A stretch of DNA of 64,000 nt from Pullilachnospira sp963929535 (GTDB lineage: Bacteria; Bacillota; Clostridia; Lachnospirales; Lachnospiraceae), in assembly GCA_963929535.1 (NCBI GenBank), contig CAWVIZ010000003.1, positions 124,001-188,000 of the forward strand, given 5' to 3'. A program made the translations under genes and the position numbers. This document shows positions 16,529 through 26,686 of the stretch, piece by piece (the first letter of the stretch is position 1; every line of letters starts with the position of its first letter). The notes beneath the pieces were generated by a model that was given only the letters and a program-made list of their open reading frames with translations, was not told the origin of the DNA and did not search any database.

Positions 16529-18052
16529 TTACTTCACGCTGTCAATAAACCGCAGGAATGCCTGGCGGCCTTCTTCCGTACACTTATATACTCCGGCATG
16601 CTCCAGAACCTTCATGAACACGATTCCGATCTCCTTTTTCAGGATATCCTCCACATTTTCTTCCGTAAAGGTGTATTTCCCTTTCAGCTCATCCACCCAG
16701 TCCGCATGCTTTTCCAGCTCTTCATTCTTTCTCAGATCCTCGCCGTTTACGATTGCTCTGCACAGCCCCTCGATCTCTCCCTTCAGGCGGGCAGGAAGGA
16801 CTGCCAGTCCCATTACCTCGATCAGGCCGATATTTTCTTTTTTGATATGGTGCAGCTCGGCATGGGGATGGTACACTCCCAGAGGATGCTCTTTGGTGGT
16901 GATATTATTTCTCAGCACCAGGTCCAGCTCAAACAGCTCTCCCCGCTTTCTGGCAATGGGAGTGATGGTGTTGTGAGGCTCCCCGTCAGTCTCAGCAAAG
17001 ATAAATGCCGCCTCATCGGTGTATCCTCTCCAGTTCAGCAGGATCTTATCTGCCAGATCGATCAGCCTTTCCGTATCCGGTCCGCTGATGCGGATCACGG
17101 ACATGGGCCACTTCACGATCCCTGCCTTCACATCTTCAAATCCCTCAAACCGCACCTCCCGTTCCATGGGAGCCTTCGCCATGGCAAATTCATAATGACC
17201 GCCCTGGAAGTGGTCGTGGCTTAAGATGGATCCGCCCACAATGGGAAGATCCGCGTTGGACCCCACAAAATAATGGGGGAACTGTTTTACAAAGTCAAAC
17301 AGCTTGGCAAAGGTGGCGCGCTCGATCTTCATGGGCACATGCTGGGAATTAAACACGATACAGTGCTCATTATAGTACACATAGGGAGAATACTGAAATC
17401 CCCACCGGCTTCCGTTGATGGTTACCGGAATGATTCTGTGGTTCTGACGGGCCGGATGATTCAGCCGTCCCGCATAGCCCTCATTCTCCATGCAGAGCAG
17501 ACATTTGGGGTAAGAAGTCTGTTTGGCCAGTTTGGCCGCTGCAATGGCCTTGGGATCCTTCTCCGGCTTGGAGAGGTTTATGGTGATATCCAGATCCCCG
17601 TACTCCGTGGGAGCCACCCATTTCATATCCTTTTTGATCCGGTAACGGCGGATATAATCCGTATCCTGGCTGAACTTATAATGGGCATCCGTGGCTTTTT
17701 CCGGATCCTCCTTATACAGATTCCAGAACCTGTCAATGACATTGGAAGGACGGTCCACCAGCAGACTCATCACCTTCGTGTCAAACAGATCCCGGTAGCC
17801 CACACTGTTCTCTTCCATCAGCCCGTTCTCATAGGCGTAATCACAGATCCCGGAGAGAATTCCCTCCAGCTGATCCACTACGGATCTGTCGCTGCCGTCA
17901 CTGTTCAGTATCTGATCCAGCGCTTCATCGTCTATCGCATCCATATGCAGAAACTCCAGAATCCTGTTCACAGTAAAGCGCTTGTCCTCCTCCCTGATCA
18001 GTCCCGTGGCCAGTCCATACTGCACCAGCTTTACAATGCTTTCTTGAATCAT
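16529..18052 (-). CDS. galT: UDP-glucose--hexose-1-phosphate uridylyltransferase (Firmicutes type)
   Basis: Leloir pathway: exchanges UMP between UDP-glucose and galactose-1-phosphate. 507 residues, the long GalT type of low-GC Gram-positives. Motifs include YPKCLLCMENEGYAGR, HPARQNHRIIPV, and GGSILSHDHFQGGHYEFAMA with the conserved His region. AAGGAGGAG precedes the start. It is last in the galactoside operon, after the two beta-galactosidases. galK and galE or galM are not in the window, so galactose must be phosphorylated by an enzyme encoded elsewhere. Confidence 0.95.
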   Translation of the reverse strand: MIQESIVKLVQYGLATGLIREEDKRFTVNRILEFLHMDAIDDEALDQILNSDGSDRSVVDQLEGILSGICDYAYENGLMEENSVGYRDLFDTKVMSLLVDRPSNVIDRFWNLYKEDPEKATDAHYKFSQDTDYIRRYRIKKDMKWVAPTEYGDLDITINLSKPEKDPKAIAAAKLAKQTSYPKCLLCMENEGYAGRLNHPARQNHRIIPVTINGSRWGFQYSPYVYYNEHCIVFNSQHVPMKIERATFAKLFDFVKQFPHYFVGSNADLPIVGGSILSHDHFQGGHYEFAMAKAPMEREVRFEGFEDVKAGIVKWPMSVIRISGPDTERLIDLADKILLNWRGYTDEAAFIFAETDGEPHNTITPIARKRGELFELDLVLRNNITTKEHPLGVYHPHAELHHIKKENIGLIEVMGLAVLPARLKGEIEGLCRAIVNGEDLRKNEELEKHADWVDELKGKYTFTEENVEDILKKEIGIVFMKVLEHAGVYKCTEEGRQAFLRFIDSVK

Positions 18053-18122
18053 AATCCCTCTCCTCCTTGTGTTAAACCATGCGGCTGTCCTGAGACAGCC
18101 GCACAGCTTTTGGTACTCTTCC

Positions 18123-18150
18123 GTTACAGTTCAGCCTTCCGGTTTTCCCG
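18123..18150. repeat. Half copy of the AGTTCAGCCTTCC repeat family
   Basis: ACAGTTCAGCCTTCCGG lies between GH42 and galT. It matches the left arm of the full palindromes elsewhere in the window; no right arm is visible. Confidence 0.45.
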
Positions 18151-18155
18151 TCCGC

Positions 18156-20183
18156 CTACTTTTCCTTCCGGAGTATCACGGTTTCAAACCGTCCGATGGT
18201 TCCGTCATAGCTTCCCATCCAGACAGGATACTCCTCTGTGGGGAGCGCCACCTCCGCAGTCTGGCGGTTAAAATTCTGAACGATCACATAAACCGCCTTT
18301 TCGGACTCCCGGGTGGTAACCTCCACGCCCTGGGGAATATGGGTAACCACTCTCTTCACACCGGCATCCGCCGCTGCCTTCCGGTACAGCTCATCATAAA
18401 ACGCCTGTTCAAAATCCGCGCAGATATAATAAGCCTTCCCCTTTCCAAAGCTGTTGCAGGTCAGCGCCGGCATTCCCTGGTAGAAATCCTCTCCATAGGT
18501 CATCAGTACCTCTGCGGTGGAAGTCTTCACCAGGTCGCACAGATTGGCGCAGCGGTAGGACTTGGTCATATGCAGAGAATTTCCTGCCACAGGAACTCCC
18601 TGATTGCTCTCTCCGTCATACAGCGCGTCGATCTCTGTGCTTCGCAGTCCCATCACATCCATCAGTCCGTGAGGCGTTCCCTCCAGGAAACAGAGGTCTG
18701 TTTCATCCACGATACCGGACCAGTAGGTCATCAGGAATCTGCCGCCATTCTCCACAAAACGTCTCACCTTTTCTTCAAATCCTGCCCGGAACATATACAG
18801 CATGGGAGCAGCCACCACCTGATAGCCCTCCAGCTCCTGCTCCATATCGATCATATCCACATCCAGACCCAGTTTCCGGAAAGCATAGTAGGACTTTTCC
18901 ACCGTTTCCTTATAGTGCATTCCCGCATTTCTGGGCCCCTGGGAATCCTCCACGGCCCACCGGTTTTCCCAGTCATAGATCACTGCCACCTTTGCCGGGG
19001 TGTGCGCTCCCGTCATTTCCTGCAGCTTCTCCAGGCTTTCGCCCACCTGAGTCACTTCATGGAAGACTCTGGTATCATCGCCTCCGTAATGGTCGATCAC
19101 CGCTCCATGGAACTTTTCGCTGGAACCCCTGCTCTGACGAAGCTGGAAGTACTGGATACTGTCGGATCCATGGGCAACGGCCTGCATGGACGCCGCATGG
19201 AGCATCCCCGGCCTCTTCAGCTTGCTCACCGGCTGCCAGTTGGTGGCAGACGGACAGCACTCCATCAGCAGGAATGGCCTTTTCTGAATGCTGCGCATGA
19301 TATCGTGCTGCATTCCATCATCCATAGCGGTCAGATACTCTTCCTTCTTATGCCACTGGGGATAATTATCCCAGGACACTATATCTATAATATCCGCAAA
19401 CTTGTGATAATTCAAGCCCCCGAAATCGTACATCATATTGATGGTACATGGTTTGTCGGAACCTCCGTCCCGGATCGCCTGGATCTCATGCTTCAGGAAA
19501 TCCGCTGTCCGGTCCGTCACAAACCGTTTCCAGTCCAGATTCAGTCCGTGAACTGCCATCTCCCCTCTGGGGGACGGACTTTCAATCTGATCAAAGCTGT
19601 TATAGGTATGACTCCAGAAAGTGGTGGCCCATGCCTTATTCAGCCGGTCGATGGACTGGTATTTTTCCTTCAGCCAACTGCGGAATTCAACCTGACACAG
19701 AGGACAGTGGCACTCACCTCCGTACTCATTGGATATATGCCAGGCGATCACCCCCGGATGCCCGCCGAACTTCTCCGCCAGCTTCTTATTGATAATCCGC
19801 ACCTTCTCCCGGTAAACGGGAGAAGTGTAGCAGTGGTTATGCCTTGCGCCGAACAGATTTCTGGTCCGGTCAGGAGCTACCCGCAGCACCTCCGGGTACT
19901 TGTCCGCCAGCCACTTGGGGCGGGCTCCGGAAGGAGTGGCCAGCATGGTGGAGATCCCGTTCTCATACAGACGGTCAATGATCTTTTCCATCCATCCAAA
20001 ATCAAACGTTCCTTCCTCCGGCTCCAGCCGGGCCCAGGAAAAGATCCCCAGAGATACCTCGTTGATCTTAGCTTTCTTAAAGTACTCAATATCTTTTTCC
20101 AGAATCTCGGGCATATCCAGCCACTGCTCCGGATTATAGTCGCCGCCGTGGATCATCTTTCCGAAATTCACTTCTTTTCTCAT
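18156..20183 (-). CDS. GH42 beta-galactosidase
   Basis: Cytoplasmic beta-galactosidase, 675 residues, family length. The start region MIHGGDYNPEQW and FSWARLEPEEG are typical of GH42. The acid/base Glu is in WHISNEYGG, followed by the Cys cluster ECHCPLC that binds zinc in this family. The nucleophile Glu is likely in LLMECCPSATNW. A trimerisation domain (about 385-600) and a small C-terminal beta domain follow. GGAGG lies 8 bases before the start at 20183. It sits 29 bases downstream of lacZ, in the same operon, and probably acts on different galactosides. Confidence 0.95.
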   Translation of the reverse strand: MRKEVNFGKMIHGGDYNPEQWLDMPEILEKDIEYFKKAKINEVSLGIFSWARLEPEEGTFDFGWMEKIIDRLYENGISTMLATPSGARPKWLADKYPEVLRVAPDRTRNLFGARHNHCYTSPVYREKVRIINKKLAEKFGGHPGVIAWHISNEYGGECHCPLCQVEFRSWLKEKYQSIDRLNKAWATTFWSHTYNSFDQIESPSPRGEMAVHGLNLDWKRFVTDRTADFLKHEIQAIRDGGSDKPCTINMMYDFGGLNYHKFADIIDIVSWDNYPQWHKKEEYLTAMDDGMQHDIMRSIQKRPFLLMECCPSATNWQPVSKLKRPGMLHAASMQAVAHGSDSIQYFQLRQSRGSSEKFHGAVIDHYGGDDTRVFHEVTQVGESLEKLQEMTGAHTPAKVAVIYDWENRWAVEDSQGPRNAGMHYKETVEKSYYAFRKLGLDVDMIDMEQELEGYQVVAAPMLYMFRAGFEEKVRRFVENGGRFLMTYWSGIVDETDLCFLEGTPHGLMDVMGLRSTEIDALYDGESNQGVPVAGNSLHMTKSYRCANLCDLVKTSTAEVLMTYGEDFYQGMPALTCNSFGKGKAYYICADFEQAFYDELYRKAAADAGVKRVVTHIPQGVEVTTRESEKAVYVIVQNFNRQTAEVALPTEEYPVWMGSYDGTIGRFETVILRKEK

Positions 20184-20211
20184 TATCGCGTCCTCCATCT
20201 GTCAATGGTAA

Positions 20212-23200
20212 TCAGATTCCCCTGAACCGGAAGGTGAACTCCATGGGTTTGGAGACATCCAGCAGGTATTCCGGATGGGTTTTCGCTCCCCAGCTGTCGT
20301 CTCCGGCAACACCCATCTGCTGGGCAGCCACCCGCACTACCGTATAATGTACCTGGGGAAGTTCAAACTCATGTCTGGCGTTTTCCAGCTCATGGGGCGT
20401 CCAGGGCAGGGCGGAGAACTCCATGTTGTCTCCCTCAAATCTCATACCTCTGCCTTTCTGATCCGTCACCTCAGCCCAGCGCACGCCGGTCTTGTTTCCG
20501 CACTCCTGGGGATTCAGATATTTTGCCATATTATCCGCCACTTTATTCCGATAGATTCCCAGTTTCGCGCCTCTGCAGCGGTCCACATAAGTCTCCTCCG
20601 GCCCCATGCCGTACCAGGTGACATTGTCATAGTCCGCGTCGAGCTTGAACATCACGCCGAACTCCGGCATATCTCCCAGCTCCTTCACCGGATCATAGGA
20701 AAGGGTGGTCTCGATGGTGCCGTCTCCGTACACCCGGTAAGTGAGCTTACACAGGGCAGAGGGCGTGGTGGGCATAAAATAGCTGAATGTGATCCGCGCG
20801 CAGTTTTCTTCCAGGTCAAATTCCGGCAGCAGCATATCCGGGAAATCCCGGCCTTCCACCGGTTTCTTATGGCCCAGATACATGCTGGCGATCTTCCACT
20901 GGCCGTAGCGCATGGGCATCAGATTGCCCTCATCGTTGTCATTGGGGGCTCTCCAGAAGTTGGGCTTGGGAATCATCTTGATCATTTCCACGCCGCCGTA
21001 ACGGTAGGAAACCAGTCCTCCGTTCAGGTAGGAGAACATCACTTCAAAATTCTCGCCGCGCACGCCCAGGTTATGGGTGCTCCTGATCACCTCAAAGGGA
21101 GCGCTGCAGCAGCTCTTTGTGCCTTCCACCTGATATACAGCCTGTCCGAAAGCCACCTCATGGCCCTTGGATGCCCAGATGGTATCTTCCTTCAGCAGGA
21201 AGGAAACCGTCACCGTGTACTCACCGGGAAGGGTTCCGGCCTCCAGGGGCAGCGGATACGTTTCCTGGGAAAGCGGAGCCACATGGGTGGACAGGGAAGC
21301 CTTCTTCACCGGCTTTCCGTCTCTCGCCAGCGTCACCACACAGTCAAAAGTATCTGTATTCACAAACAGGTTCTTGTTGATCACAGTCACCTGATCCTTC
21401 TCCACCTGGGCGGTGATGTTCTGATAATTGAACTTCACTTCCTGCATCTTCGGGGAGGGCTCTCTGTCTCCGCCGTAGGCAATGCCGTTGCCGCTGAAGT
21501 TGTAATCGCAGGGACGGTCGTCGAAATCTCCGCCGTAGGCCAGATATTCTTTTCCGTAGCGGTCCTTCTTATAAATCGACTGATCGATGTAATCCCAGAT
21601 AAATCCGCCCTGATACAGCGGCTCCGTATCGGTCAGATCCGTGTACTTGTGCATGGCGCCGCAGGAATTTCCCATGGCATGGGTGTACTCGCAGCAGATA
21701 AACGGTTTGCTTCTGTCTTTCGCCAGGAACTCCTTGATGGATTCCACCGACGGATACATCTGGCTTTCCATATCGCTGGTATCGTTGTAACGGCGGTCAT
21801 GGACAATCCCCTCGTAATGTACCAGGCGGGTGGGATCTTCCTTCCGGAAGAACTGGGACATCTCATAAATATCCTTGCCGCCGAAGGATTCGTTACCGCA
21901 GGACCAGATCAGGATGGCGGGATGGTTCTTATCCCTCTGATAAGTGGAATTCACCCGGTCCAGCATCATATCCAGCCATTCCGGATGATCGCAGGGCAGC
22001 ACACCGGAGAAATCCGTATCGCCCGGCCGCAGGGTATCCCAGGTTCCGTGGGACTCCAGGTTATTCTCGGCAATCATGTAAAGGCCATATTCATCACACA
22101 GATCATAAATTCCCACCGCATCCGGATAATGACAGGTACGGATGGCATTGATATTGTTCCGTTTCATGGTAACAATATCTTTTACCAGTTCTTCCCTGGA
22201 TACGCATCTTCCCGTGCGGGAGCTGAATTCATGACGGTTCACACCTTTAAACACAATCCGTTTCCCGTTAAGCGTCATGATATGATCTTTCATCTCAAAA
22301 CGGCGGAAGCCTACCCGCTGCGGAATCACCTCTGTCAGCTGGCCCTTCTCGTCATATACTTCCAGGGTCAGGTCGTACAGATTGGGTTCCTCCGCGCTCC
22401 ACAGAAGCGGCTGTTCCACCTGCATCACATAGGTGCTTGCCTCCGCCATATCTGCTTCCAGAGTCTTTACCGTTTCTCCCTTCCGGGAAAGGGTCATGCG
22501 TACCTTTCCTGCCTTTGTGGCCTTTGTCACCACTTCCAGATCCGCATGGGTAAACGTATCGTCCAGCAGGGTTCTTACCCGCAGATCCTCCACATGTACC
22601 TGGGGAATGGTGTACAGATACACATCCCGGTAAATACCGGAGAACCGGAAGAAATCCTGATCCTCGCACCAGCTGCTGCTGGTCCATTTGAATACCTGGG
22701 CAGCCAGCTTGTTTTCTCCTTCTTTCAGATACGGGGTCAGTTCAAATTCCGACGGCGTAAAGCTGTCCTCGCTGTAGCCCACGAAATTTCCATTGAGCCA
22801 GACAGCAATTCCGCTCTCCGCCCCCTGGAAAGAGATAAACAGCGGTTTCCCCTTCATGTGCTCCGGCACCTGAAAATACTTCACATAGCTGGCCACCGGG
22901 TTGAAGCGGGTGGGGATCTCTCCCGGCTTTACTTCCTCGTGCCCCTCCCAGGGATACTGCACGTTGGCATACTGGGGCGCGTCGTATCCTTCCATCTGAA
23001 TGTGGGCGGGAACCCGGATATCATCCCAGGATCTGCAGCAGTAGTCTTCCTTCTCGAATCCGGGAATGGTATTTCCATAATTCTTGGCGTAATGGAATTT
23101 CCACAGCCCGTTGAGGCTGTACCGGAACGTATCCTCGCCCAGTTCCATGCTTTCTCTGGAAGCATAATATCTGTGATCCGAATGAGCCGGTATCCGGTTG

Positions 23201-23250
23201 TCACAGAAGTAAGCAGGATCCTTCACCAGCTGATAATTGAATGTCTTCAT
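20212..23250 (-). CDS. lacZ: GH2 beta-galactosidase LacZ
   Basis: Large cytoplasmic beta-galactosidase, 1012 residues, hydrolysing lactose and related galactosides. GH2 sugar-binding domain, immunoglobulin-like domain and TIM barrel are followed by the large C-terminal beta domain (Bgal small chain). The acid/base Glu is in IWSCGNESFGG and the nucleophile Glu in FICCEYTHAMGNS. KGVNRHEF is also present. The start at 23250 has GGAGG 6 bases upstream; a 20-codon in-frame extension overlaps the intergenic hairpin and is rejected. It is preceded by a terminator-like hairpin that may lower its expression relative to the transporter. Confidence 0.96.
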   Translation of the reverse strand: MKTFNYQLVKDPAYFCDNRIPAHSDHRYYASRESMELGEDTFRYSLNGLWKFHYAKNYGNTIPGFEKEDYCCRSWDDIRVPAHIQMEGYDAPQYANVQYPWEGHEEVKPGEIPTRFNPVASYVKYFQVPEHMKGKPLFISFQGAESGIAVWLNGNFVGYSEDSFTPSEFELTPYLKEGENKLAAQVFKWTSSSWCEDQDFFRFSGIYRDVYLYTIPQVHVEDLRVRTLLDDTFTHADLEVVTKATKAGKVRMTLSRKGETVKTLEADMAEASTYVMQVEQPLLWSAEEPNLYDLTLEVYDEKGQLTEVIPQRVGFRRFEMKDHIMTLNGKRIVFKGVNRHEFSSRTGRCVSREELVKDIVTMKRNNINAIRTCHYPDAVGIYDLCDEYGLYMIAENNLESHGTWDTLRPGDTDFSGVLPCDHPEWLDMMLDRVNSTYQRDKNHPAILIWSCGNESFGGKDIYEMSQFFRKEDPTRLVHYEGIVHDRRYNDTSDMESQMYPSVESIKEFLAKDRSKPFICCEYTHAMGNSCGAMHKYTDLTDTEPLYQGGFIWDYIDQSIYKKDRYGKEYLAYGGDFDDRPCDYNFSGNGIAYGGDREPSPKMQEVKFNYQNITAQVEKDQVTVINKNLFVNTDTFDCVVTLARDGKPVKKASLSTHVAPLSQETYPLPLEAGTLPGEYTVTVSFLLKEDTIWASKGHEVAFGQAVYQVEGTKSCCSAPFEVIRSTHNLGVRGENFEVMFSYLNGGLVSYRYGGVEMIKMIPKPNFWRAPNDNDEGNLMPMRYGQWKIASMYLGHKKPVEGRDFPDMLLPEFDLEENCARITFSYFMPTTPSALCKLTYRVYGDGTIETTLSYDPVKELGDMPEFGVMFKLDADYDNVTWYGMGPEETYVDRCRGAKLGIYRNKVADNMAKYLNPQECGNKTGVRWAEVTDQKGRGMRFEGDNMEFSALPWTPHELENARHEFELPQVHYTVVRVAAQQMGVAGDDSWGAKTHPEYLLDVSKPMEFTFRFRGI

Positions 23251-23263
23251 AGATATCCTCCTT

Positions 23264-23300
23264 AAAAAACAGGCGGATATCTTTTGGGAATATCCGCCTA
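23264..23300 (-). terminator. Terminator-like hairpin between permease and lacZ
   Basis: A perfect 10-bp stem, AGGCGGATAT (23271-23280) with its complement (23290-23299), is followed on the minus strand by GTTTTTT and then immediately by the lacZ ribosome site. It may be a partial terminator or mRNA-end stabiliser inside the operon. Confidence 0.65.
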
Positions 23301-23375
23301 AATTTATCAATATTTTCGACAGTTTCCGTCAAAGCCCGGGAATGGTCTCTGACAGGGAACCTACCGGCTGCGCAA

Positions 23376-24182
23376 TTATTTTACCGCACCGGTAATACCT
23401 TCTGCGAAGCTCTTCTGCAGGCAGAAGAAAACGATTGCAGTAGGAATGGTACAGATAAATACACCCAGCATCAGCATACCGTAGTCTACAGCGTAGCCGC
23501 CCAGCAGGTTGGATACCAGCATCGGCATGGTGATGGATTCGTTGTTCTGCAGGATAACCTTCGGCCACAGATAGTTATTCCATGCATTCATAAAGGTGAT
23601 GGTCATAGCGGCGCCATAGGTGGATCTCATGGTAGGAATGAACATCCGGAAGAAGATGCCGATTTCACTGAGACCGTCAATCCGGGCTGCCTCGATAATA
23701 TCCTTCGGGAAGGCACGGGCATTATTACGGAACAACATGATCATGAAAGGCGTTGAAATACTCGGAAGAGCAAAGGCCCACATGGTATTTACCATGCCCA
23801 TGGAAGAGAACATCTGGAACATGGGAATCATGATCGCCGCAAAGGGAACCATCATGGCCAGCAGCAGGATAGCAAAAATAATATCCTTTGCTTTGTCATG
23901 GAAAATCTCAAAGCCATATCCGGCAATGGAACAAACCAGCACACACAACAGTGTCAGCACTACGGAGTTACGCAGTGAATTCCACAGCGCCAGACCCAGA
24001 TTCTGGTTGGCAGTCAGCGTCTTAAAGTTCTCGATCAGATACGTACCGGGGATCAGTTTACCGGCAACCACATCCACGCTTTTATTCGTCGCGCCGCAGA
24101 ACATGTAGTACAGCGGGAAAATAGAAAGCAGCGAGGAAATCGTCAGGAACGCGTACTTTAAAAATTTCTTGCCTTTACTCAT
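23376..24182 (-). CDS. Sugar ABC transporter permease, MalG/GanQ type
   Basis: 268 residues, six transmembrane segments, binding-protein-dependent permease of the CUT1 family. The EAA loop EAARIDGLSEIGIFFRMFIP contacts the ATPase. The C-terminus GITGAVK is typical. Its start overlaps the stop of the upstream permease by 4 bases (ATGA), so the two are translationally coupled. No ATPase gene is present; CUT1 systems of Firmicutes often share a MsmK-type ATPase encoded elsewhere. Confidence 0.92.
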   Translation of the reverse strand: MSKGKKFLKYAFLTISSLLSIFPLYYMFCGATNKSVDVVAGKLIPGTYLIENFKTLTANQNLGLALWNSLRNSVVLTLLCVLVCSIAGYGFEIFHDKAKDIIFAILLLAMMVPFAAIMIPMFQMFSSMGMVNTMWAFALPSISTPFMIMLFRNNARAFPKDIIEAARIDGLSEIGIFFRMFIPTMRSTYGAAMTITFMNAWNNYLWPKVILQNNESITMPMLVSNLLGGYAVDYGMLMLGVFICTIPTAIVFFCLQKSFAEGITGAVK

Positions 24183-25066
24183 CTCTCGTCACCTACTTTC
24201 ATCTGGATAAACGCCAGGATGGCCACCATAACCAGGATCAGCATGGACATAGCCGCTGCGTAACCGAAGTTGGGGCTCTGAACAAAGGAAGTATTGTATA
24301 TGTAGTGGGACATTGTCATCGTCGATCGTCCCGGACCTCCGTTGGTAAGGTTCACAGACTCATCGAACAGCTGCAGGGTACCATTGGTAGATGTAATCGT
24401 GGTTACCAGAATGGTGGGTTTCAGCAGCGGAACGGTAATCTTGAAAAATGTCTGCAGCGCATTGGCTCCGTCAATCTTTGCAGCTTCATAAACAGAATAC
24501 TCGATATTCTGCAGACCTGCCAGATAGAATACCATGTTATAACCAGTCCATCTCCAGATCAGAGCGATGATAATAACCGCTCTCGCGGTCCAGGCATTGC
24601 TGAACCACATAATGGGCGCCAGACCGATGTTTCTCAGAACGGTGTTGATAAAACCGTCATTGGCGAACATGGAACGGAAAATCATGGAGTAAGATACCAG
24701 GGATGTTGCACAGGGAAGGAAAATCGCTGTACGGAACAGTCCCTTGAATCTCAGATGCTTGTCATTAAGCATCGTGGCAAAAGCCATGCCGAGGATCAGC
24801 ATGACGGGAACCTGAATGATCAGGTAAAAAAATGTATTGAATAATGTCTGCCGGAACGTGGCATCCTTCAGGATACGCGTATAATTGGCGAATCCTCCAA
24901 ACGAAAGATTAACGCCCATTCCTGTCTGCAACGATAAGATAAACGCCCGAACCATAGGATAAAAGCTCATCCATACGATCAGCAGCGTTGCCGGAGCCAG
25001 GAACACCCATCCCGTGAGGTTTTGTTTTTTTGCCAGGGTCAGTCCCTTCTTCTTCTGGCCGCTCAT
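24179..25066 (-). CDS. Sugar ABC transporter permease, MalF/GanP type
   Basis: 295 residues, CUT1 family permease with about six membrane segments and the EAA motif YEAAKIDGANALQTFFKITVP. It pairs with the downstream permease and the upstream lipoprotein to import a galactoside (inferred from lacZ, GH42 and galT). The start at 25066 is 7-8 bases after GGAGGG; an ATG two codons earlier is too close to it, and a further in-frame extension covers the intergenic hairpin. Confidence 0.92.
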   Translation of the reverse strand: MSGQKKKGLTLAKKQNLTGWVFLAPATLLIVWMSFYPMVRAFILSLQTGMGVNLSFGGFANYTRILKDATFRQTLFNTFFYLIIQVPVMLILGMAFATMLNDKHLRFKGLFRTAIFLPCATSLVSYSMIFRSMFANDGFINTVLRNIGLAPIMWFSNAWTARAVIIIALIWRWTGYNMVFYLAGLQNIEYSVYEAAKIDGANALQTFFKITVPLLKPTILVTTITSTNGTLQLFDESVNLTNGGPGRSTMTMSHYIYNTSFVQSPNFGYAAAMSMLILVMVAILAFIQMKVGDER

Positions 25067-25097
25067 ATACATACCCTCCCTTTTTTTGTTTCTGTCA

Positions 25098-25143
25098 AAA
25101 GGGGGCCTGTCTGCTGCTGTTTTACCAGCAGCAACAGACCCCG
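25098..25143 (-). terminator. Attenuating hairpin between binding protein and permeases
   Basis: On the minus strand GGGGTCTGTTGCTGCTG pairs with CAGCAGCAGACAGGCCCC (one bulge), loop GTAAAA, then CTTTT. Hairpins here are common in CUT1 operons and allow more binding protein than permease. Confidence 0.75.
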
Positions 25144-25186
25144 GTTTCATTCATCTGTTATTTCTTCTTTATCCGTATGGCCGTCA

Positions 25187-26563
25187 TCAGCCGCCCATGT
25201 TGAACTCTACGGTATCCTGAGCGTTAGCGATCTCGCTTTCCATATCAGCTCCGGACTGAATGATGTTGGAAAGAGCAACACCTACAGCATCGCGGGCGTC
25301 ATAGTAGAACGGTCCGGTGATGTTGGACGGAGTCTTGGTAGCGTAATCTACGATCAGCGCGTATACTTCCTGGTTCGCGAAGAACTCAACCGGCTGTGCG
25401 TATGCTTCGGAATCTCCTGCCGGAGCCCATGTTGCCAGCGCGCCCTTCTGGATCAGGTCGTCGTACAGCTCAGTGCTTCCTGCGAAGGTGGAGTTCATGA
25501 AGTCAATAGCCAGATCCGTGTCCGCGCAGTTAGAAGAGATAACCCAGGAGGAACCACCGTTGTTGGAGTAATTGGTGGCGTTGTCCTGTCTCTCCAGTTT
25601 CGGCATATTGGTGATCTGCCATTTTCCGGACTGATCTTCCTGCGGAGTGATGGAAGCCATGATCCAGCATCCGTTCAAGGCGCTTGCCGCGGTACCGTTA
25701 TTCAGAGATGCGATATACTGATCCCAGTCGGTAACCTCTACCAGGGTTCCGTCAGCAACCATCTGTGCGTAGATTTCCATACACTCTACCAGAGCATCGT
25801 TTCCTTCGATATTTACAGAACCATCCTCGTTGAACAGGGAAGCTCCGCAGGACTGCAGCATCTCCATGATCAGGTCAGGAGAACCTGCCTGAGAGGTCAG
25901 CATCGGAACGCCGGTGGCATCCAGAACCTGTTTAGCCAGTTCCATGTACTGAGACCAGGTAATATCTGTGAAGTCTTCCAGTGTCAGACCAGCCTGCTCA
26001 ATCAGGTCGGTTCTGATAGCATTGATAACAGCGCCGTTATCAAACGGGATACCCAGATTCTTTCCATCTACTGTGGAATAAGCAACCTTCGCCTCAGAGA
26101 ACTGAGAGAAGTCGATGCCGGAATCGGTCAGATCCGTAAACAGATCCGGATAGTTGGTAGCATATTTCTGGAAGGAGTTATCCTGCATCAGGAAGATGTC
26201 AGGCAGGGTGCTCAGATCTCCGGCAGAAACTGCTGTGGTAAGTCTTGTCTCGATATCATCGGACAGAACCTCTTCTACCTGAACGGTGAATCCCTCATGT
26301 CCGTTGGCTGCGTAAATCTCAGCTGCTTTCTCGATAGCGTAAACGTTAAAGTTAGGATCCCAGGTCCATACGGTCAGTGTGTTGTCTCCGCCGGAGCCTT
26401 CCACAGCCTCTGCGTCATCTCCTGACTCTGCAGACGCATCATCTCCGCTGTCTGTAGATCCAGAACCGGTATCGCTTCCGCTGTCACTTCCGTTGCTTCC
26501 GCAGGCTGCCATGGAGAACACCATCGTGGAAGCCAGAAGAACTGCAATAACTTTTCTCTTCAT
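25187..26563 (-). CDS. Galactoside ABC transporter solute-binding lipoprotein
   Basis: 458 residues. A lipoprotein signal peptide (MKRKVIAVLLAS...SMAAC, lipobox Cys about residue 21) is followed by a Ser/Gly/Asp-rich linker, then a family-1 solute-binding fold beginning LTVWTWDPNFN. It would capture the sugar outside the membrane for the two permeases encoded next. GGAGG is about 9 bases before the ATG at 26563. It is the first gene of the operon proper, behind an extended -10 promoter about 120 bases upstream that probably needs the AraC-type regulator. Confidence 0.94.
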   Translation of the reverse strand: MKRKVIAVLLASTMVFSMAACGSNGSDSGSDTGSGSTDSGDDASAESGDDAEAVEGSGGDNTLTVWTWDPNFNVYAIEKAAEIYAANGHEGFTVQVEEVLSDDIETRLTTAVSAGDLSTLPDIFLMQDNSFQKYATNYPDLFTDLTDSGIDFSQFSEAKVAYSTVDGKNLGIPFDNGAVINAIRTDLIEQAGLTLEDFTDITWSQYMELAKQVLDATGVPMLTSQAGSPDLIMEMLQSCGASLFNEDGSVNIEGNDALVECMEIYAQMVADGTLVEVTDWDQYIASLNNGTAASALNGCWIMASITPQEDQSGKWQITNMPKLERQDNATNYSNNGGSSWVISSNCADTDLAIDFMNSTFAGSTELYDDLIQKGALATWAPAGDSEAYAQPVEFFANQEVYALIVDYATKTPSNITGPFYYDARDAVGVALSNIIQSGADMESEIANAQDTVEFNMGG

Positions 26564-26686
26564 AATAAATACCCTCCTTATGTTGTATATTTTGTTCACT
26601 TTTTAACATACTCCAAAGATAAAAGTCGATTTTTTCTTTGGCAATTATGTATAGTTTTTAAACTTTCTGTGAACTAATATGTGCAT

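Noticed and set aside
18069..20225. 718-codon open frame on the plus strand
   Set aside because: Antisense of the GH42 gene.
20275..23265. 996-codon open frame on the plus strand
   Set aside because: Entirely antisense to lacZ, whose motifs and catalytic residues are clear. Long antisense frames are expected in GC-rich third-position genes.
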